From Cupriavidus alkaliphilus (GTDB taxonomy: Bacteria > Pseudomonadota > Gammaproteobacteria > Burkholderiales > Burkholderiaceae), in the NCBI RefSeq assembly GCF_900094595.1, contig NZ_FMAD01000003.1, forward strand, positions 310,001 to 374,000: a stretch of DNA of 64,000 nt, in the 5' to 3' direction. Position numbers and translations under genes: made by a program. The notes beneath the pieces were generated by a model. That model was not told the origin of the DNA and did no database searches. It was given only the letters and a program-made list of their open reading frames with translations. Below, in pieces: positions 28,777 to 40,008 of this stretch. How positions within the stretch are numbered: the stretch's first letter is position 1; each line of letters opens with the position of its first letter.

Positions 28777-30069
28777 TCAGGCTGCCACTTCTTTGCCGGC
28801 CCGCGCAGCGCCCGGGCCGTAATGCGTGCGAACGTATTCGTCTACGATCGCCTGGAATTCTTCCGCGATGCGCTCGCCGCGCAGCGTCTTCACCTTGACG
28901 CCATCGACGAACACCGGCGCGGCCGGCGATTCGCCCGAGCCCGGCAGCGAAATGCCGATATTGGCGTGCTTGCTTTCCCCCGGGCCGTTGACGATGCAGC
29001 CCATCACGGCCACGTCCATCTCCTCGACGCCCGGGTAGGCGGTCTTCCACTGCGGCATCTGCTCGCGCAGGTAGGCCTGGATGCTGGCCGCCAGTTCCTG
29101 GAACACCGTGCTGGTGGTGCGGCCGCATCCCGGGCAGGCAATCACCATCGGGGTGAAATTGCGCAGGCCCATGGTCTGCAGGATTTCCTGCCCGACGTAC
29201 ACCTCTTTCTCGCGCGGCGCGCCGGGCTCCGGCGTCAGCGAGATGCGGATGGTGTCGCCGATGCCTTCCTGCAGCAGCACCGACAGCGCCGCGGTGGAAG
29301 CCACGATGCCCTTGCTGCCCATGCCGGCCTCGGTCAGGCCGAGGTGCAGCGCATAGTCGCAGCGGCGCGCCAGCTCGCGGTACACCGCGACCAGCTCCTG
29401 CACCTGCGACACCTTGCACGACAGGATGATCTGGCTGCCCGGCAGGCCGATCTCCTCGGCCTTGCGGGCCGAGTCGATGGCCGAGGTGATCAGCGCCTCG
29501 ATCATCACGCTCTGCGCCGGCCACGGCTCGGCGCGCCCGGCGTTCTCGTCCATGATGCGCGCCAGCAGGTCCTGGTCCAGGCTGCCCCAATTCACGCCGA
29601 TGCGCACCGGCTTGTTGTAGCGGCACGCCATCTCGATCATCTGCGCGAACTGGGTATCGCGCTTGGCGCCCTGGCCGACATTGCCCGGGTTGATGCGGTA
29701 CTTGGACAGCGCCTCGGCGCAAGCCGGATAGTCCTGCAGCAGCTTGTGGCCGTTGTAGTGGAAATCCCCCACCAGCGGCACGTCGACACCCATGCGGTCG
29801 AGCTGCTCGCGGATCGACGGCACCGCGGCCGCGGCCTCGGGCGTGTTCACCGTGATGCGCACGATCTCGGAACCCGCGCGTGCCAGCTCCTTGACCTGGA
29901 TCGCGGTGCCGATGGCGTCGACCGTGTCGGTATTGGTCATCGACTGCACCCGCACCGGCGCATCGCCACCGATGGTCACCACATTGTCGCCCCACGCGAC
30001 CCGCGCCTGGCGGGTCTGGCGGCGCGGCAGCGGGCCCGGCAGGACCGGGAGACAGAGCTGTTGGTTCAT
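28777..30069 (-). CDS. ispG: 4-hydroxy-3-methylbut-2-en-1-yl diphosphate synthase (flavodoxin)
   Basis: 430 aa. This Fe-S enzyme of the MEP isoprenoid pathway reduces MEcPP to HMBPP. The TIM-barrel part contains [12 protein letters not shown] and RINPGNVG; the 4Fe-4S ligands lie in CPGCGRTTS and CIVNGPGE near the C-terminus. The ATG at 30069 gives [20 protein letters not shown], and 12 extra upstream codons are less likely. Part of the pilW-rodZ-ispG-hisS run. Confidence 0.97.
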   Translation of the reverse strand: MNQQLCLPVLPGPLPRRQTRQARVAWGDNVVTIGGDAPVRVQSMTNTDTVDAIGTAIQVKELARAGSEIVRITVNTPEAAAAVPSIREQLDRMGVDVPLVGDFHYNGHKLLQDYPACAEALSKYRINPGNVGQGAKRDTQFAQMIEMACRYNKPVRIGVNWGSLDQDLLARIMDENAGRAEPWPAQSVMIEALITSAIDSARKAEEIGLPGSQIILSCKVSQVQELVAVYRELARRCDYALHLGLTEAGMGSKGIVASTAALSVLLQEGIGDTIRISLTPEPGAPREKEVYVGQEILQTMGLRNFTPMVIACPGCGRTTSTVFQELAASIQAYLREQMPQWKTAYPGVEEMDVAVMGCIVNGPGESKHANIGISLPGSGESPAAPVFVDGVKVKTLRGERIAEEFQAIVDEYVRTHYGPGAARAGKEVAA

Positions 30070-30117
30070 AGCGTTACCACCTTGCAAAGACGCACCTTGC
30101 CGCACCTCGCACCCGCG

Positions 30118-31119
30118 TCAGGGCAGCGTCAGGCGCGCCACGTTGTTGCGGTTGGCTGCCTTCAGGTCGACCGGCGTGCCGTTGCGCGTGAGCGATTCGA
30201 CGCCCTTGACGTTGCCGATCACCACCTTGTACGGGGCCGTGCCGCCGCCAGCCATGGTCTGGCCGGCCCTGGCGGTGCCACCCATGACGACCTTGCCGCT
30301 ATTGTCGCGAATTTCAAACCAGGTATCGGAGGCAAAGCGGATCTGCAGCTCGCCCTCACCGACCGCCGCGGTGGATGCCGTCGGGGCCGCCGGGGCCGCC
30401 GCGGCCGGCGCCGCGGTGGCTGCCGCCGCGGCAGGCGCTGCCGCGGTTGCCGAAGCTGCCGAAGCGGTGGCAGCGCTGGCCGGAACGGTCTCGGCGGACG
30501 GGGCCGGCGAGTCGCTGGCGGCCATCACCGGCGGCAGCGCCGCGGTCACGATACCGGCTTCGGTGCTCGCGTTTTCCGCGGCCGGTGCCTCGGCCGCCAC
30601 GGTCTCGGCGGCGCTGCTGCGCGCGTCGATCCAGGCGCGAATATGGTCGAGCCCGAACCAGATGCCCGCCGCCGCCACCACCGCCACCAGCGCCAGCCAG
30701 ACCCAGCGGCCGCCATTGCCGCCGGAGCGGAAGCGGTTGCGGTCGTCGAAGGCCGCGTTGATGCCGCCCTCGCGCTGGCGGGCGATTTCCGCCACCTGCG
30801 CCACCGCGCGTGGCTGGAAGCGCGCCAGCAGCGGGTCGATATCGACATGGAGCATGCGGGCATAGGCGCGCATCACGCCCTTGGCGAAGGTCACGTCCGG
30901 CAGCGCCTTCAAATCGGCCGCCTCGATCGCGCGCAGCTTGCTGGCCGCCACCTTGAGCCGTGCGCTGACGTCCTCGACGGACATCCGCTGCGCCTCGCGC
31001 TCGCGCGCCAGCGCCGCGCCGATCTCGCGCGCCGCGGCTTCACGTTCTCCTTCATGCGCGCCTCCGCCGACTGCTTGCGTCGGTACGGCCTGGCCTGCGG
31101 CGCGGTCGTGCTCACTCAT
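30118..31119 (-). CDS. rodZ: RodZ-like helix-turn-helix membrane protein
   Basis: 333 aa. A cytoplasmic HTH (AAREIGAALAREREAQRMSVEDVSARLKVAASKLRAIE is spread over residues 28-66) is followed by a basic stretch, one membrane segment (residues 139-160), a long Ala/Pro/Thr linker and a C-terminal beta domain (LQIRFASDTWFEIRDNSGKV). This is the RodZ layout: RodZ links MreB to the cell-wall machinery and sets rod shape. The ATG at 31119 overlaps the end of pilW by eight bases. Orthology with E. coli RodZ is by architecture and position before ispG. Confidence 0.87.
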   Translation of the reverse strand: MSEHDRAAGQAVPTQAVGGGAHEGEREAAAREIGAALAREREAQRMSVEDVSARLKVAASKLRAIEAADLKALPDVTFAKGVMRAYARMLHVDIDPLLARFQPRAVAQVAEIARQREGGINAAFDDRNRFRSGGNGGRWVWLALVAVVAAAGIWFGLDHIRAWIDARSSAAETVAAEAPAAENASTEAGIVTAALPPVMAASDSPAPSAETVPASAATASAASATAAAPAAAAATAAPAAAAPAAPTASTAAVGEGELQIRFASDTWFEIRDNSGKVVMGGTARAGQTMAGGGTAPYKVVIGNVKGVESLTRNGTPVDLKAANRNNVARLTLP

Positions 31120-31887
31120 CCCATGCTCCTTGTTCGTAGGCGGCCACCTCGCGCGAGTCGGGGAAGCGGCTGCGCAGCTGCGCTCCCAGCGCATCCTGCG
31201 TGCGGCCGTCGCCCTGACGGTGGGCAATGCGCGCTCCCAGCCAGAGGGATTGCGCAGTGACAAATTGGCTGTTGTTGACGCGCTGGACGTACTGGCGCGC
31301 CTGGACGTAATCGCCGCGCCGGTAGAACACCAGCGCCAGGTTGGTGTTCGCCACCGGGTTGTTGCGGTCGTAGCCGAGTGCGGCCTTCAGGTTCTTCTCC
31401 GCCTCGGCGCTGTGGCCCCGGCGCAGTTCGCACGCGCCCAGGCTGATCAGCGGCTTGACCGCGCCACCGGCCGACGGCGCCGACACGGCGCGCTGCAGCA
31501 TGGGCACGGCCTCGCCGTAGCGCCCTTGCTGGCACAGGAACCAGCCGTAGTTGTTGAGCAGGTCGCCGTCATTGGCGCGCATCGACGCCGCGGTGCGGAA
31601 GCTGTCCTCGGCCAGCGTCCGCTCGTTCATGCTCATGTAGATCAGCGCCCGCACATGGTAGGCGTCGGCCAGCGACGGATCGATGGCGATGGCCTGCTTG
31701 ATCTCGTCAAGCGCGACCGCGGTCTGGCCGGCCTCGAGATAATTGGTGGCCAGTTGCAGCCGGATGCCGGCCCGGCGGCTGGCCTCGGTCTGGTCGGAAG
31801 CGGTCTGGAGATCCTGCGCCGGCGCATGCGGCAGCTGGCACCCGGACAACATCAGCAGCCCCAGCAGGGCCGCAGCGATCAGACGGA

Positions 31888-31891
<4 letters not shown>
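31112..31891 (-). CDS. pilW: Type IV pilus biogenesis/stability lipoprotein PilW (PilF)
   Basis: 259 aa. Lipoprotein signal with lipobox LSGC (C18). Six TPR-type helical repeats follow, for example [31 protein letters not shown] and [22 protein letters not shown]. PilF/PilW pilotins carry the secretin PilQ to the outer membrane and stabilise pili. Its ATG overlaps the rlmN stop codon (ATGA), a sign of translational coupling. Confidence 0.92.
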
Positions 31892-33042
<1,151 letters not shown>

Positions 33043-33078
33043 GACGGCAAACTCGGCTTGGTGTCAGGCAGCAGCCGA

Positions 33079-33504
33079 TCAGCGGCTGTAGACGTTCATG
33101 CCCGGGAAGAAGAAAGCCACTTCCACGGCAGCCGTTTCAGCAGCGTCCGAGCCGTGCACGGCGTTGGCGTCGATGCTGTCGGCGAAGTCGGCGCGGATGG
33201 TGCCCTTCTCGGCCTTCTTCGGGTCGGTGGCGCCCATCAGGTCGCGGTTCTTGGCAATGGCGTTCTCGCCTTCCAGCGCCTGGATCATGACCGGGCCCGA
33301 AACCATGAAGTCGACCAGGTCCTTGAAGAACGGACGCTCCTTGTGAACAGCGTAGAACTGCTCGGCTTCGCCGCGCGACAGGTGCACCATCTTGGCAGCA
33401 ACGATCTTCAGGCCGGCGGCCTCGAAACGGGCGTAGATCTGGCCAATCACGTTCTTGGCCACGGCATCCGGCTTGATAATCGACAGGGTGCGTTCGATCG
33501 CCAT
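33079..33504 (-). CDS. ndk: Nucleoside diphosphate kinase
   Basis: 141 aa, full length. It balances NTP and dNTP pools through a phosphohistidine intermediate. Start [15 protein letters not shown] (nucleotide site), catalytic H117 in NAVHGSDA, and the family's C-terminal FFFPG segment. First gene of the long minus-strand run; preceded by the ribosome binding site CGGAG. Confidence 0.98.
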   Translation of the reverse strand: MAIERTLSIIKPDAVAKNVIGQIYARFEAAGLKIVAAKMVHLSRGEAEQFYAVHKERPFFKDLVDFMVSGPVMIQALEGENAIAKNRDLMGATDPKKAEKGTIRADFADSIDANAVHGSDAAETAAVEVAFFFPGMNVYSR

Positions 33505-33550
33505 GAAAAACTCCGAAAAATGAAGGGGTTACAAATGGATTAAACGTGCA

Positions 33551-33556
33551 ATTCTA
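33551..33556 (-). promoter_or_regulatory. Candidate -10 element for ndk
   Basis: TAGAAT on the minus strand, 46 bases before the ndk ATG. No good -35 match 17 bp upstream. Confidence 0.45.
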
Positions 33557-33877
33557 GCACGAAGACTATGACCGTTTCGAGGGTCTTGCAGAGCTCCGGA
33601 CATGCCTGCCCACCCCTCGCGCGCATGCCACAGGCAAGTTGCAAAAACCGCACATTACAACCTTGTCATCCCTGGAACGCAGCGCCGCCGCTAACATCCA
33701 ATGTGAGCGGCGTCGAACGGACGTGAGCCAGCGCCAGGTGACGATTGAATTACCGCGCCCTTGCAATCCGGCCTGCCCGATGCCACATTGACGATGGTTC
33801 CGTCCGGCTGCCATACGAGTCTTCGCATTTGCAGTCTCGCAACGCCGGCGCCTCACCGTTTTGAGACAGGAGTCACC
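33557..33877. other. Gene-free region between ndk and the BI-1 family gene
   Basis: No coding sequence is credible here. A weak promoter candidate for the downstream gene is TTGACG (33788-33793) with CATACG 18 bp further on. The ribosome binding site of the next gene is ACAGGAG, ending at 33872. The region also contains AT-richer CACATTACAACCTTG near 33650. No RNA gene was recognised. Confidence 0.45.
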
Positions 33878-34582
33878 ATGGATAACAAGCTGAACACCTA
33901 CGGTTTCGGCAACAGTGCGTCGACCGTCACTGACGTCGTCGTTCGCAACCGGGTCTTGCGCAACACTTACTGGCTGCTGGCCCTCTCGATGATCCCCACC
34001 GTGCTCGGTGCGTGGATCGGCGTGGCCACCGGCTTCAGCTTCATGGCGGGCAGCCCCGGCCTGTCGCTGATCCTGTTCCTGGCGATCGCGTTCGGCTTCT
34101 TCTTCGCCATCGAGAAGACCAAGAACAGCAGCATGGGCGTGGTCCTGCTGCTGGCCTTTACCTTCTTCATGGGCCTGATGCTGTCGCGGCTGATCAGCGT
34201 CACCTTGTCGTTCTCGAACGGCCCGGCACTGATCATGTACGCCTTCGGCGGCACCGCGGCGGTGTTCGGCGCGATGGCATCGATCGCCACCGTCAGCAAG
34301 CGCGATTTCTCCGGCCTGGGCAAGTTCCTGTTCGTCGGCGTGATCCTGCTGATCCTGGCCAGCGTGGCCAATATCTGGCTGCAGCTGCCGGCGCTGATGA
34401 TCACGGTGTCGGTGATCGCGATCGGTATCTTCTCGGCGTACATCCTGTTCGACGTGCAGCGCGTGGTGAACGGTGGCGAAACCAACTACATCACCGCCAC
34501 GCTGGCGATCTACCTCGACGTGTACAACGTCTTCGCCAACCTGCTGGCGCTGCTGGGCATCTTCGGCGGCAACCGCGAATGA
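33878..34582 (+). CDS. Bax inhibitor-1 / YccA family membrane protein
   Basis: 234 aa with about seven hydrophobic segments (for example NTYWLLALSMIPTVLGAWIG, LILFLAIAFGFFFAIE, VVLLLAFTFFMGLML). The C-terminal family signature IYLDVYNVFANLLALLGIFGG is present. E. coli YccA is a substrate and modulator of the FtsH protease at the Sec translocon. The ATG at 33878 has an AGGAG five bases upstream. It stands alone on the plus strand and is followed by a terminator. Confidence 0.93.
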   Translation: MDNKLNTYGFGNSASTVTDVVVRNRVLRNTYWLLALSMIPTVLGAWIGVATGFSFMAGSPGLSLILFLAIAFGFFFAIEKTKNSSMGVVLLLAFTFFMGLMLSRLISVTLSFSNGPALIMYAFGGTAAVFGAMASIATVSKRDFSGLGKFLFVGVILLILASVANIWLQLPALMITVSVIAIGIFSAYILFDVQRVVNGGETNYITATLAIYLDVYNVFANLLALLGIFGGNRE

Positions 34583-34603
34583 CGGCGAACGACGCGGCAT
34601 GAA

Positions 34604-34629
34604 AAAAGCCGGCCTGCGGGCCGGCTTTT
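34604..34629. terminator. Bidirectional rho-independent terminator
   Basis: 11-bp stem AAAAGCCGGCC (34604-34614) and GGCCGGCTTTT (34619-34629) with a TGCG loop, between the convergent BI-1 family and rlmD genes. T/A tracts flank both sides. Confidence 0.92.
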
Positions 34630-34649
34630 CTTTTGGACGCCCGCCGCGA

Positions 34650-36113
34650 TCAGTCGCGGTCGAACACCGCAATCGACTCGACGTGCGAGGTGTGCGGGAA
34701 CATATTGACCACGCCGGCGCCGCTCAGGCGGTAGCCCGCCTCGTGCACCAGCAGGCCGGCGTCGCGCGCCAGCGTGGCGGGGCTGCACGAGACATAGACG
34801 ATGCGCCGCGGCAACACGTCGCTGCCCTGCTGCGCCAGCTCGCCCAGCGCCTTGCACACGGCCAGGGCGCCTTCGCGCGGCGGGTCCACCAGCCAGCGGT
34901 CGAAGCGGCCCAGCGCGGCGATGTCTTGCGCAGTGACCTCGAACAGGTTGCGACACGCGAACTCGGTCTTCGCGGCCAGCCCGTTGTATTCCGCATTGGC
35001 GAGCGCGCGCGTGGTCAGCGCCTCGCTGCCTTCGATGCCCATCACCGACTTGCCCTGCGTCGCCAGCGGCAGCGTAAAGTTGCCGATGCCGCAGAACAGG
35101 TCGAGCAGGCGGTCCTGCGGCTGGGCATCGAGCAGGCGCAGTGCGCGGCCGATCAGCACGCGGTTGATCTGGTGGTTAACCTGGGTAAAGTCGGTCGGCT
35201 TGAACGGCATGCGGATGCCGAACTCCGGCAGCGTGTAGGCCAGCTCGGCCTCGGCCGGGTAGAACGGATAGACCGTGTCCGGACCCTTCGGCTGCAGCCA
35301 GAACTGCACTTTGTGCGCATCGGCAAAGGCGCGCAGCAGGTCCTTGTCGGCATCGGTCAGCGGCTCCAGGATGCGCAGCACCAGCGCGGTCACCTCCTGG
35401 CCCACGGCCAGCTCGATCTGCGGCATGCGGTCGCGGATCGACAGCCCCATCACCAGCTCGCGCAGCGGCACCAGCATCGCCGACACATGCGGCGGCAGGA
35501 TCTCGCAGCGCGTCATGTCGGCAACGTAGCTGCTCTTGCGCTCATGGAAGCCGACCAGCACCCCGCCCTTCTTGGCCACGTGGCGCACCGTCAGGCGCGC
35601 CCGGTAGCGATAACCCCAGTCCGGGCCGGCGATCGGGCGGAACACCACGTCGGGCTTCACCTTGGACAGGTGCCACAGGTTGTCTTCGAGCACGCGCTGC
35701 TTGATGGCCAGCTGCGCGCGCGAATCCAGATGCTGCATCGAGCACCCGCCGCAGACGCCAAAGTGCTGGCAGCCCGGTTCGACGCGCATCACGGAGGCCT
35801 GTCGCACTTCACTCAGGTGAGCCTGCTCGTAGCTGGGCTTGCGGCGATAGCTGCGGTAGCTGACGGTCTCGCCGGGCAGCGCTCCCTCGACGAAGATGAC
35901 CTTGCCGGGCGTGCCGTCCTCGTTGACCAGCCGGCCGACGCCGCGCGCTTCCATATCGAGGCTGTCGATCGTCACCACGGGGTCGTCCGCGGGCGTACCG
36001 CCCTGGGCGGCACCACGGCCACGGGAATTCTTTGCGACTGGGGCAGCACCTTCGACGGCCGCAGCAGCCGGCACGGCCGGCGTTTCTTGTGGGGAGGACA
36101 CGGCTTGGGACAC
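34650..36113 (-). CDS. rlmD: 23S rRNA (uracil-1939-C5)-methyltransferase RlmD
   Basis: About 487 aa. After a Pro/Ala-rich N-terminal stretch comes a TRAM-like domain ([21 protein letters not shown]), then the Fe-S ligands C115, C121 and C124 ([10 protein letters not shown]) with C203 (MTRCEIL). The SAM domain shows [16 protein letters not shown], and the nucleophile lies in [12 protein letters not shown]. The start is not settled: no ATG fits, and GTG at 36113 or at 36101 are in-frame candidates without a clear ribosome binding site. I chose 36113. Confidence 0.93.
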   Translation of the reverse strand: MSQAVSSPQETPAVPAAAAVEGAAPVAKNSRGRGAAQGGTPADDPVVTIDSLDMEARGVGRLVNEDGTPGKVIFVEGALPGETVSYRSYRRKPSYEQAHLSEVRQASVMRVEPGCQHFGVCGGCSMQHLDSRAQLAIKQRVLEDNLWHLSKVKPDVVFRPIAGPDWGYRYRARLTVRHVAKKGGVLVGFHERKSSYVADMTRCEILPPHVSAMLVPLRELVMGLSIRDRMPQIELAVGQEVTALVLRILEPLTDADKDLLRAFADAHKVQFWLQPKGPDTVYPFYPAEAELAYTLPEFGIRMPFKPTDFTQVNHQINRVLIGRALRLLDAQPQDRLLDLFCGIGNFTLPLATQGKSVMGIEGSEALTTRALANAEYNGLAAKTEFACRNLFEVTAQDIAALGRFDRWLVDPPREGALAVCKALGELAQQGSDVLPRRIVYVSCSPATLARDAGLLVHEAGYRLSGAGVVNMFPHTSHVESIAVFDRD

Positions 36114-36211
36114 CAGATCAAACCTGACGTATTGTTTTACGAAAGCGCGATTGTATGCCAGACCGGGCCGGCTCCGTTGGCGTACGTCCGGGCCAACGAC
36201 GGAGAGCAGGC

Positions 36212-37066
36212 ATGGAACTGATTTCGTGGAACATCCAGTGGGGCCGCGGCGCCGACGGGCGCGTCGACCTGGCGCGGCAGGTGCAGGTCCTGCGCGCCAT
36301 GGCCGACGCCGACGTGCTGTGCCTGCAGGAAGTGACGCGCGGCTTTGGCGAACTGCGCGGCGAACCCGGCGCCGACCAGGTGTCGGAGCTGACCGCGCTG
36401 CTGCCGGGCTATCGGCTGCTCTATGCGCCGGCGGTCGAGCGGCGCGGTCGCGACGGCGCGCTGAAGCAGTTCGGCAACCTGATCGCCACCCGGCTGCCGG
36501 TGCGCGAGGTGTTCCGCCATGCGCTGCCCTGGCCGGCGGATCCCGAGGTGGCATCGATGCCACGGGTGGCACTGGAAGCCACCGTGGAGGCCGGCAGCGC
36601 GCGGCTGCGCGTGATCTGCACCCACCTGGAATATTATTCGGCGACCCAGCGCACGGCGCAGGCCGAAGCCCTGCGCGACTGGCATGCCGAGGCTTGCGCT
36701 CACGCGCGCCGGCCCGGCCGCAGCGAGCAGTGGCCGGGCCCGTTCACGCCGGAGCCCCGGCCCGTCGAAGCCATCCTGTGCGGCGACTTCAACAGCAAAC
36801 CCGACGACGTCGCCTATCGGCGCATGCTGGAACCATTCGATGACGGCACGCCGGCCTGGCGCGACGCCTGGCTGCATGCGCATCCCGGCCTGCCGCATGC
36901 GCCCACTTGCGCGCTGCACGACAAGGAACAATGGCCCGAGCCGCCCTTTGCCTGTGACTTCATGCTGGTGACCGAGCCGCTCGTTGCCCGCATCCGGCGC
37001 TGCGAGGTCAACGCCGACACCGATGCCTCGGACCACCAGCCGATCCTGCTGTCGCTGGACTTCTAA
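36212..37066 (+). CDS. Endonuclease/exonuclease/phosphatase family protein
   Basis: 284 aa. Conserved residues of the metal-dependent EEP fold are present: ISWNIQWG (N), VLCLQEV (E), [13 protein letters not shown] (H), [10 protein letters not shown] (D and N) and the terminal SDHQPI (D-H). The substrate may be DNA, RNA, an inositol phosphate or a lipid and cannot be told from sequence. No signal peptide from the ATG at 36212, which has GGAGAG upstream, so it is probably cytosolic. Divergent from rlmD. Confidence 0.88.
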   Translation: MELISWNIQWGRGADGRVDLARQVQVLRAMADADVLCLQEVTRGFGELRGEPGADQVSELTALLPGYRLLYAPAVERRGRDGALKQFGNLIATRLPVREVFRHALPWPADPEVASMPRVALEATVEAGSARLRVICTHLEYYSATQRTAQAEALRDWHAEACAHARRPGRSEQWPGPFTPEPRPVEAILCGDFNSKPDDVAYRRMLEPFDDGTPAWRDAWLHAHPGLPHAPTCALHDKEQWPEPPFACDFMLVTEPLVARIRRCEVNADTDASDHQPILLSLDF

Positions 37067-37088
37067 GCCGGCATGGCGCCTGTCGTCG

Positions 37089-37928
37089 TCAATCCTCGAG
37101 GTCCTCGGCCTCGGGCGTCAGGCGCTGCAGCCGGAAGGCCTGCAGGTATTCCATCCACTGTTCGCCCGGCAGCTCGGCCAGCGATTCCTGGACGAATTCC
37201 ATCTCGACGTCGAACTCGCGCGGCGACAGCCCCCCGCGCATCAGCTGGAAGCGGCAGTACATCAGGTAGGTGTTGACGACGTCGGTCTCGCAATAGGCGC
37301 GGATCTCGTCGAGCTGCCCGGCCTGGAAGGCCTGCCACACCTTGCTGCCGTCCATCCCCATCTTGCCGGGAAAGCCGCACAGCTTGGCCAGGTCATCGAG
37401 CGGGGCGCTGGCGCGCGGCTGGTACATCGCCAGCAGGTCCATCAGGTCCAGGTGCCGCATATGGTAGCGGCTGATGTAGTTGTTCCACTTGAAGTCGCGG
37501 CTGTCTTCGTCGCGGCCCTCGCCCATCTCCCAGTAGCGCGGCGCGGTGATGCCGTTGACCAGGCCGCGGTAGTGCAGCACCGGCAGGTCGAAGCCGCCGC
37601 CATTCCACGACACCAGCTGCGGGCTGTAGCGCGCGATCAGCTCATAGAACTTCTGGATCAGCGTGGCCTCCCCGTCCTCCGGCGTGCCGAGCGAGCCGAC
37701 ATGGAACACCGCCGAGCCGTCGCGGTGCGTGCGCCGTAGCACGCAGGAAATCGCGGCGACGCGCTGGAGGTAGTGCGGGAGGAAATCGCTGCCCGTCTTT
37801 TCCCGGCGGGCGGAGAACGCATGCTCGGCGACTTCGGCGTCGCTCATCGCATCGGGATGGTCATGCAAACGGCGCAGGCCGGCGACATCGGGAATGGTCT
37901 CGATGTCGAATACCAGCACAGGGGTCAT
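37089..37928 (-). CDS. Predicted 3'-5' exonuclease related to the PolB exonuclease domain
   Basis: 279 aa. The DEDD motifs are visible: FDIETIPD (D8 and E10), [12 protein letters not shown] (second Asp) and [10 protein letters not shown] (Y-x3-D, the DEDDy class). This family is a stand-alone version of the proofreading exonuclease domain; its natural substrate is not established. Its ATG overlaps the rpoS stop codon (ATGA), so it is translated from the rpoS message. Confidence 0.88.
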   Translation of the reverse strand: MTPVLVFDIETIPDVAGLRRLHDHPDAMSDAEVAEHAFSARREKTGSDFLPHYLQRVAAISCVLRRTHRDGSAVFHVGSLGTPEDGEATLIQKFYELIARYSPQLVSWNGGGFDLPVLHYRGLVNGITAPRYWEMGEGRDEDSRDFKWNNYISRYHMRHLDLMDLLAMYQPRASAPLDDLAKLCGFPGKMGMDGSKVWQAFQAGQLDEIRAYCETDVVNTYLMYCRFQLMRGGLSPREFDVEMEFVQESLAELPGEQWMEYLQAFRLQRLTPEAEDLED

Positions 37929-39112
37929 AGAACGGCGTCCTTCCTGACACCTTGCGAAGCGAAATGCCGCTTGAGCTTGACCAGCGCCTCCTGCTGGATC
38001 TGACGTACGCGCTCGCGCGTCAGGCCCATCTCCTCGGCAAGCTCTTCCAGCGTGGCGGGCTCGATATGGTTGAGGCCGAAGCGGCGCTCCACCACATAGC
38101 GATGCTTTTCCGACAGGCGCGCCAGCCAGAGCTTCATCAGCCCTTCCAGCTCGCGGTGCGCCACCTCCTGGTCGGGGGCGGCGTTGTGCTCGTCGGAGAG
38201 GAAATCCAGGAGGCTCGAGCCAGGATCGAGATCGAACGGCGTATCGAGCGAGGTGGTATGTTCGTTGAGTGCCAGGACGTCCTGCACTTCGTCCGGCGTC
38301 TTGCCCAGCAGGTGGGCGATGTCTTCCAGGCTGGCGTCGCGCCCGTCGGTGCCGCCTTTCTCCAGATGGCGCTTGGCGCGCAACACCTGGTTCAGTTCGC
38401 GGATCACGTGCACCGGCAGGCGGACCGTGCGCGCCTGGTTCATGATGGCGCGCTCGATGCTCTGGCGGATCCACCACGTTGCGTAGGTCGAGAAGCGGAA
38501 GCCGCGCGACGGATCGAACTTCTCGATTGCATGCATCAGGCCCAGGTTGCCCTCCTCGATCAGGTCGAGCAGCGGCACGCCGCGATTGAGATAGCCCTTG
38601 GCGATGCTGACCACCAGCCGCAGGTTGCGCTCGATCATGACCTGGCGCGCGGCAAAGTCGCCGTCCTTGGCCAGCGTGGAGAAATGCAGTTCTTCCGGCG
38701 CCGACAGCAGCGGCTTGATGCTGATGCGGTTCAGGTAGTGCTGGACGGTGTCGGCCGCCAGCTCGGTATGCAGCACCGTGCGGAAGTCGTCATGCTCGGC
38801 GGCAGCGCTTTCGGTGCCGTTTTCCGCGCTGTCTTCGTCCTCGTCTTCCGACTCGTCCTCGTCGTCGTCGCGCAGATGGCGTTCGTTGCGATCATTGTCG
38901 TCGCCGAGCAGGTCGGCCTCGCGCAGGCCCACCGAAGCGGACGTGGCGATGGGCTCGTCGGTCACGGGAAGCATCTCGGCGGCGAGATCGGGCTCGAAGC
39001 CCTCTGCATCGGCGCGTTCATCGGGATGCGCCACACCAGCCTTCACTTCCGGCTGCTTGGGACGGCGAGCCCTGCTGACGGTTCCGGAGGAGACAGTTTT
39101 CTGGCGTGGCAT
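37925..39112 (-). CDS. rpoS: RNA polymerase sigma factor RpoS
   Basis: 395 aa, longer than the 330 aa of E. coli RpoS because of a 110-residue N-terminal extension that includes a very acidic stretch (residues 82-95, mostly Asp and Glu). The sigma-70 regions follow: region 1.2/2 ([55 protein letters not shown]), region 3, and region 4 with the [23 protein letters not shown]. It directs stationary-phase and general stress transcription. Six bases after nlpD, as in E. coli, where the main rpoS promoter lies inside nlpD. Confidence 0.97.
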   Translation of the reverse strand: MPRQKTVSSGTVSRARRPKQPEVKAGVAHPDERADAEGFEPDLAAEMLPVTDEPIATSASVGLREADLLGDDNDRNERHLRDDDEDESEDEDEDSAENGTESAAAEHDDFRTVLHTELAADTVQHYLNRISIKPLLSAPEELHFSTLAKDGDFAARQVMIERNLRLVVSIAKGYLNRGVPLLDLIEEGNLGLMHAIEKFDPSRGFRFSTYATWWIRQSIERAIMNQARTVRLPVHVIRELNQVLRAKRHLEKGGTDGRDASLEDIAHLLGKTPDEVQDVLALNEHTTSLDTPFDLDPGSSLLDFLSDEHNAAPDQEVAHRELEGLMKLWLARLSEKHRYVVERRFGLNHIEPATLEELAEEMGLTRERVRQIQQEALVKLKRHFASQGVRKDAVL

Positions 39113-39118
39113 GAACCC

Positions 39119-40000
39119 TCACTGTGGCGGCAGGTACCGCATCGGATCAACCGGTTTTCCGTTCTTGCGAACTTCGAAGTGAAGCTTCACCCGGTCGGTA
39201 TCACTGTTGCCCATCTCTGCAATCTTCTGGCCTTTTCGGACCGTGGATTGCTCAGCGACGAGCACCTTGTCGTTGTGCCCGTAAGCGGTAAGAAATGTCT
39301 CGTTGTGTTTGATGATGACAAGATTCCCGTAGCCGCGCAAGGGGCCTACGTGAATCACCCGACCGTCATCCGCGGCCAGCACCGAATCGCCCTTCTTGCC
39401 CGCAATATCGATGCCTTTATTGCCCTTGTCGTCGAATTTACCGACCATCTGGCCGGTCGCCGGCCAGCTCAGCTTCATCGAGCCATCGGCCATCGGCGCC
39501 GAGGCAGGCGCGGTCGCGGCGGGCGCTGCCGCAGGAGCCGAAGCCGCGGCGGAGGCAGCGGCGGGCGTGGCCGGCGGCGGTACCGGCGTGCCGTTCGGAC
39601 GGGCCTGGTCGATCGGCTGGGCCTGCACCGTGCCCGGCGCCACCGGCATGGTCGCCACGCCCGGCGCAGTGTTGACGTCGGCACCCGGCGGCACGATGCG
39701 CAGCAGCTGGCCGACCTCGATCTGGTTCACATTGGTCAGGTTGTTCCACGCCGCGACATCGCGATACGACTGGCCGTTCTCCAGCGCGATACGGTAAAGG
39801 GTATCGCCTCGCTTGACCCGATAGTACCCGGGCGGCGCCGGTTCCAGCGTCGCCGCGGTAGTACCGGAAGTGGAGGTACGGTCGACGACCGGCGCCGGCA
39901 TCGGCGAATTGGCGCAGGCGGCCAGCAGGGCCGCGAGCGACGTCGCCGCAAGAAGTTGTCCGCTGCGTGCGAAATTTTGCGATTTCACGATGTTGTGCAT
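39119..40000 (-). CDS. nlpD: NlpD, LysM/M23-domain lipoprotein (amidase activator)
   Basis: 293 aa. The lipobox is LAAC (C29). A LysM domain (YYRVKRGDTLYRIALENGQS) is followed by an Ala/Pro-rich linker and a LytM (M23) domain. The zinc-binding HxxxD of active enzymes is replaced by NKGIDIA, as in E. coli NlpD, so it should be a non-catalytic activator of the amidase AmiC during daughter-cell separation. Directly upstream of rpoS. Confidence 0.95.
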   Translation of the reverse strand: MHNIVKSQNFARSGQLLAATSLAALLAACANSPMPAPVVDRTSTSGTTAATLEPAPPGYYRVKRGDTLYRIALENGQSYRDVAAWNNLTNVNQIEVGQLLRIVPPGADVNTAPGVATMPVAPGTVQAQPIDQARPNGTPVPPPATPAAASAAASAPAAAPAATAPASAPMADGSMKLSWPATGQMVGKFDDKGNKGIDIAGKKGDSVLAADDGRVIHVGPLRGYGNLVIIKHNETFLTAYGHNDKVLVAEQSTVRKGQKIAEMGNSDTDRVKLHFEVRKNGKPVDPMRYLPPQ

Positions 40001-40008
40001 AGTTCGAC

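Noticed and set aside
33566..34672. Minus-strand frame of 368 codons opposite the BI-1 family gene
   Set aside because: It covers the reverse strand of a clear membrane protein gene plus a terminator; no homology is evident.
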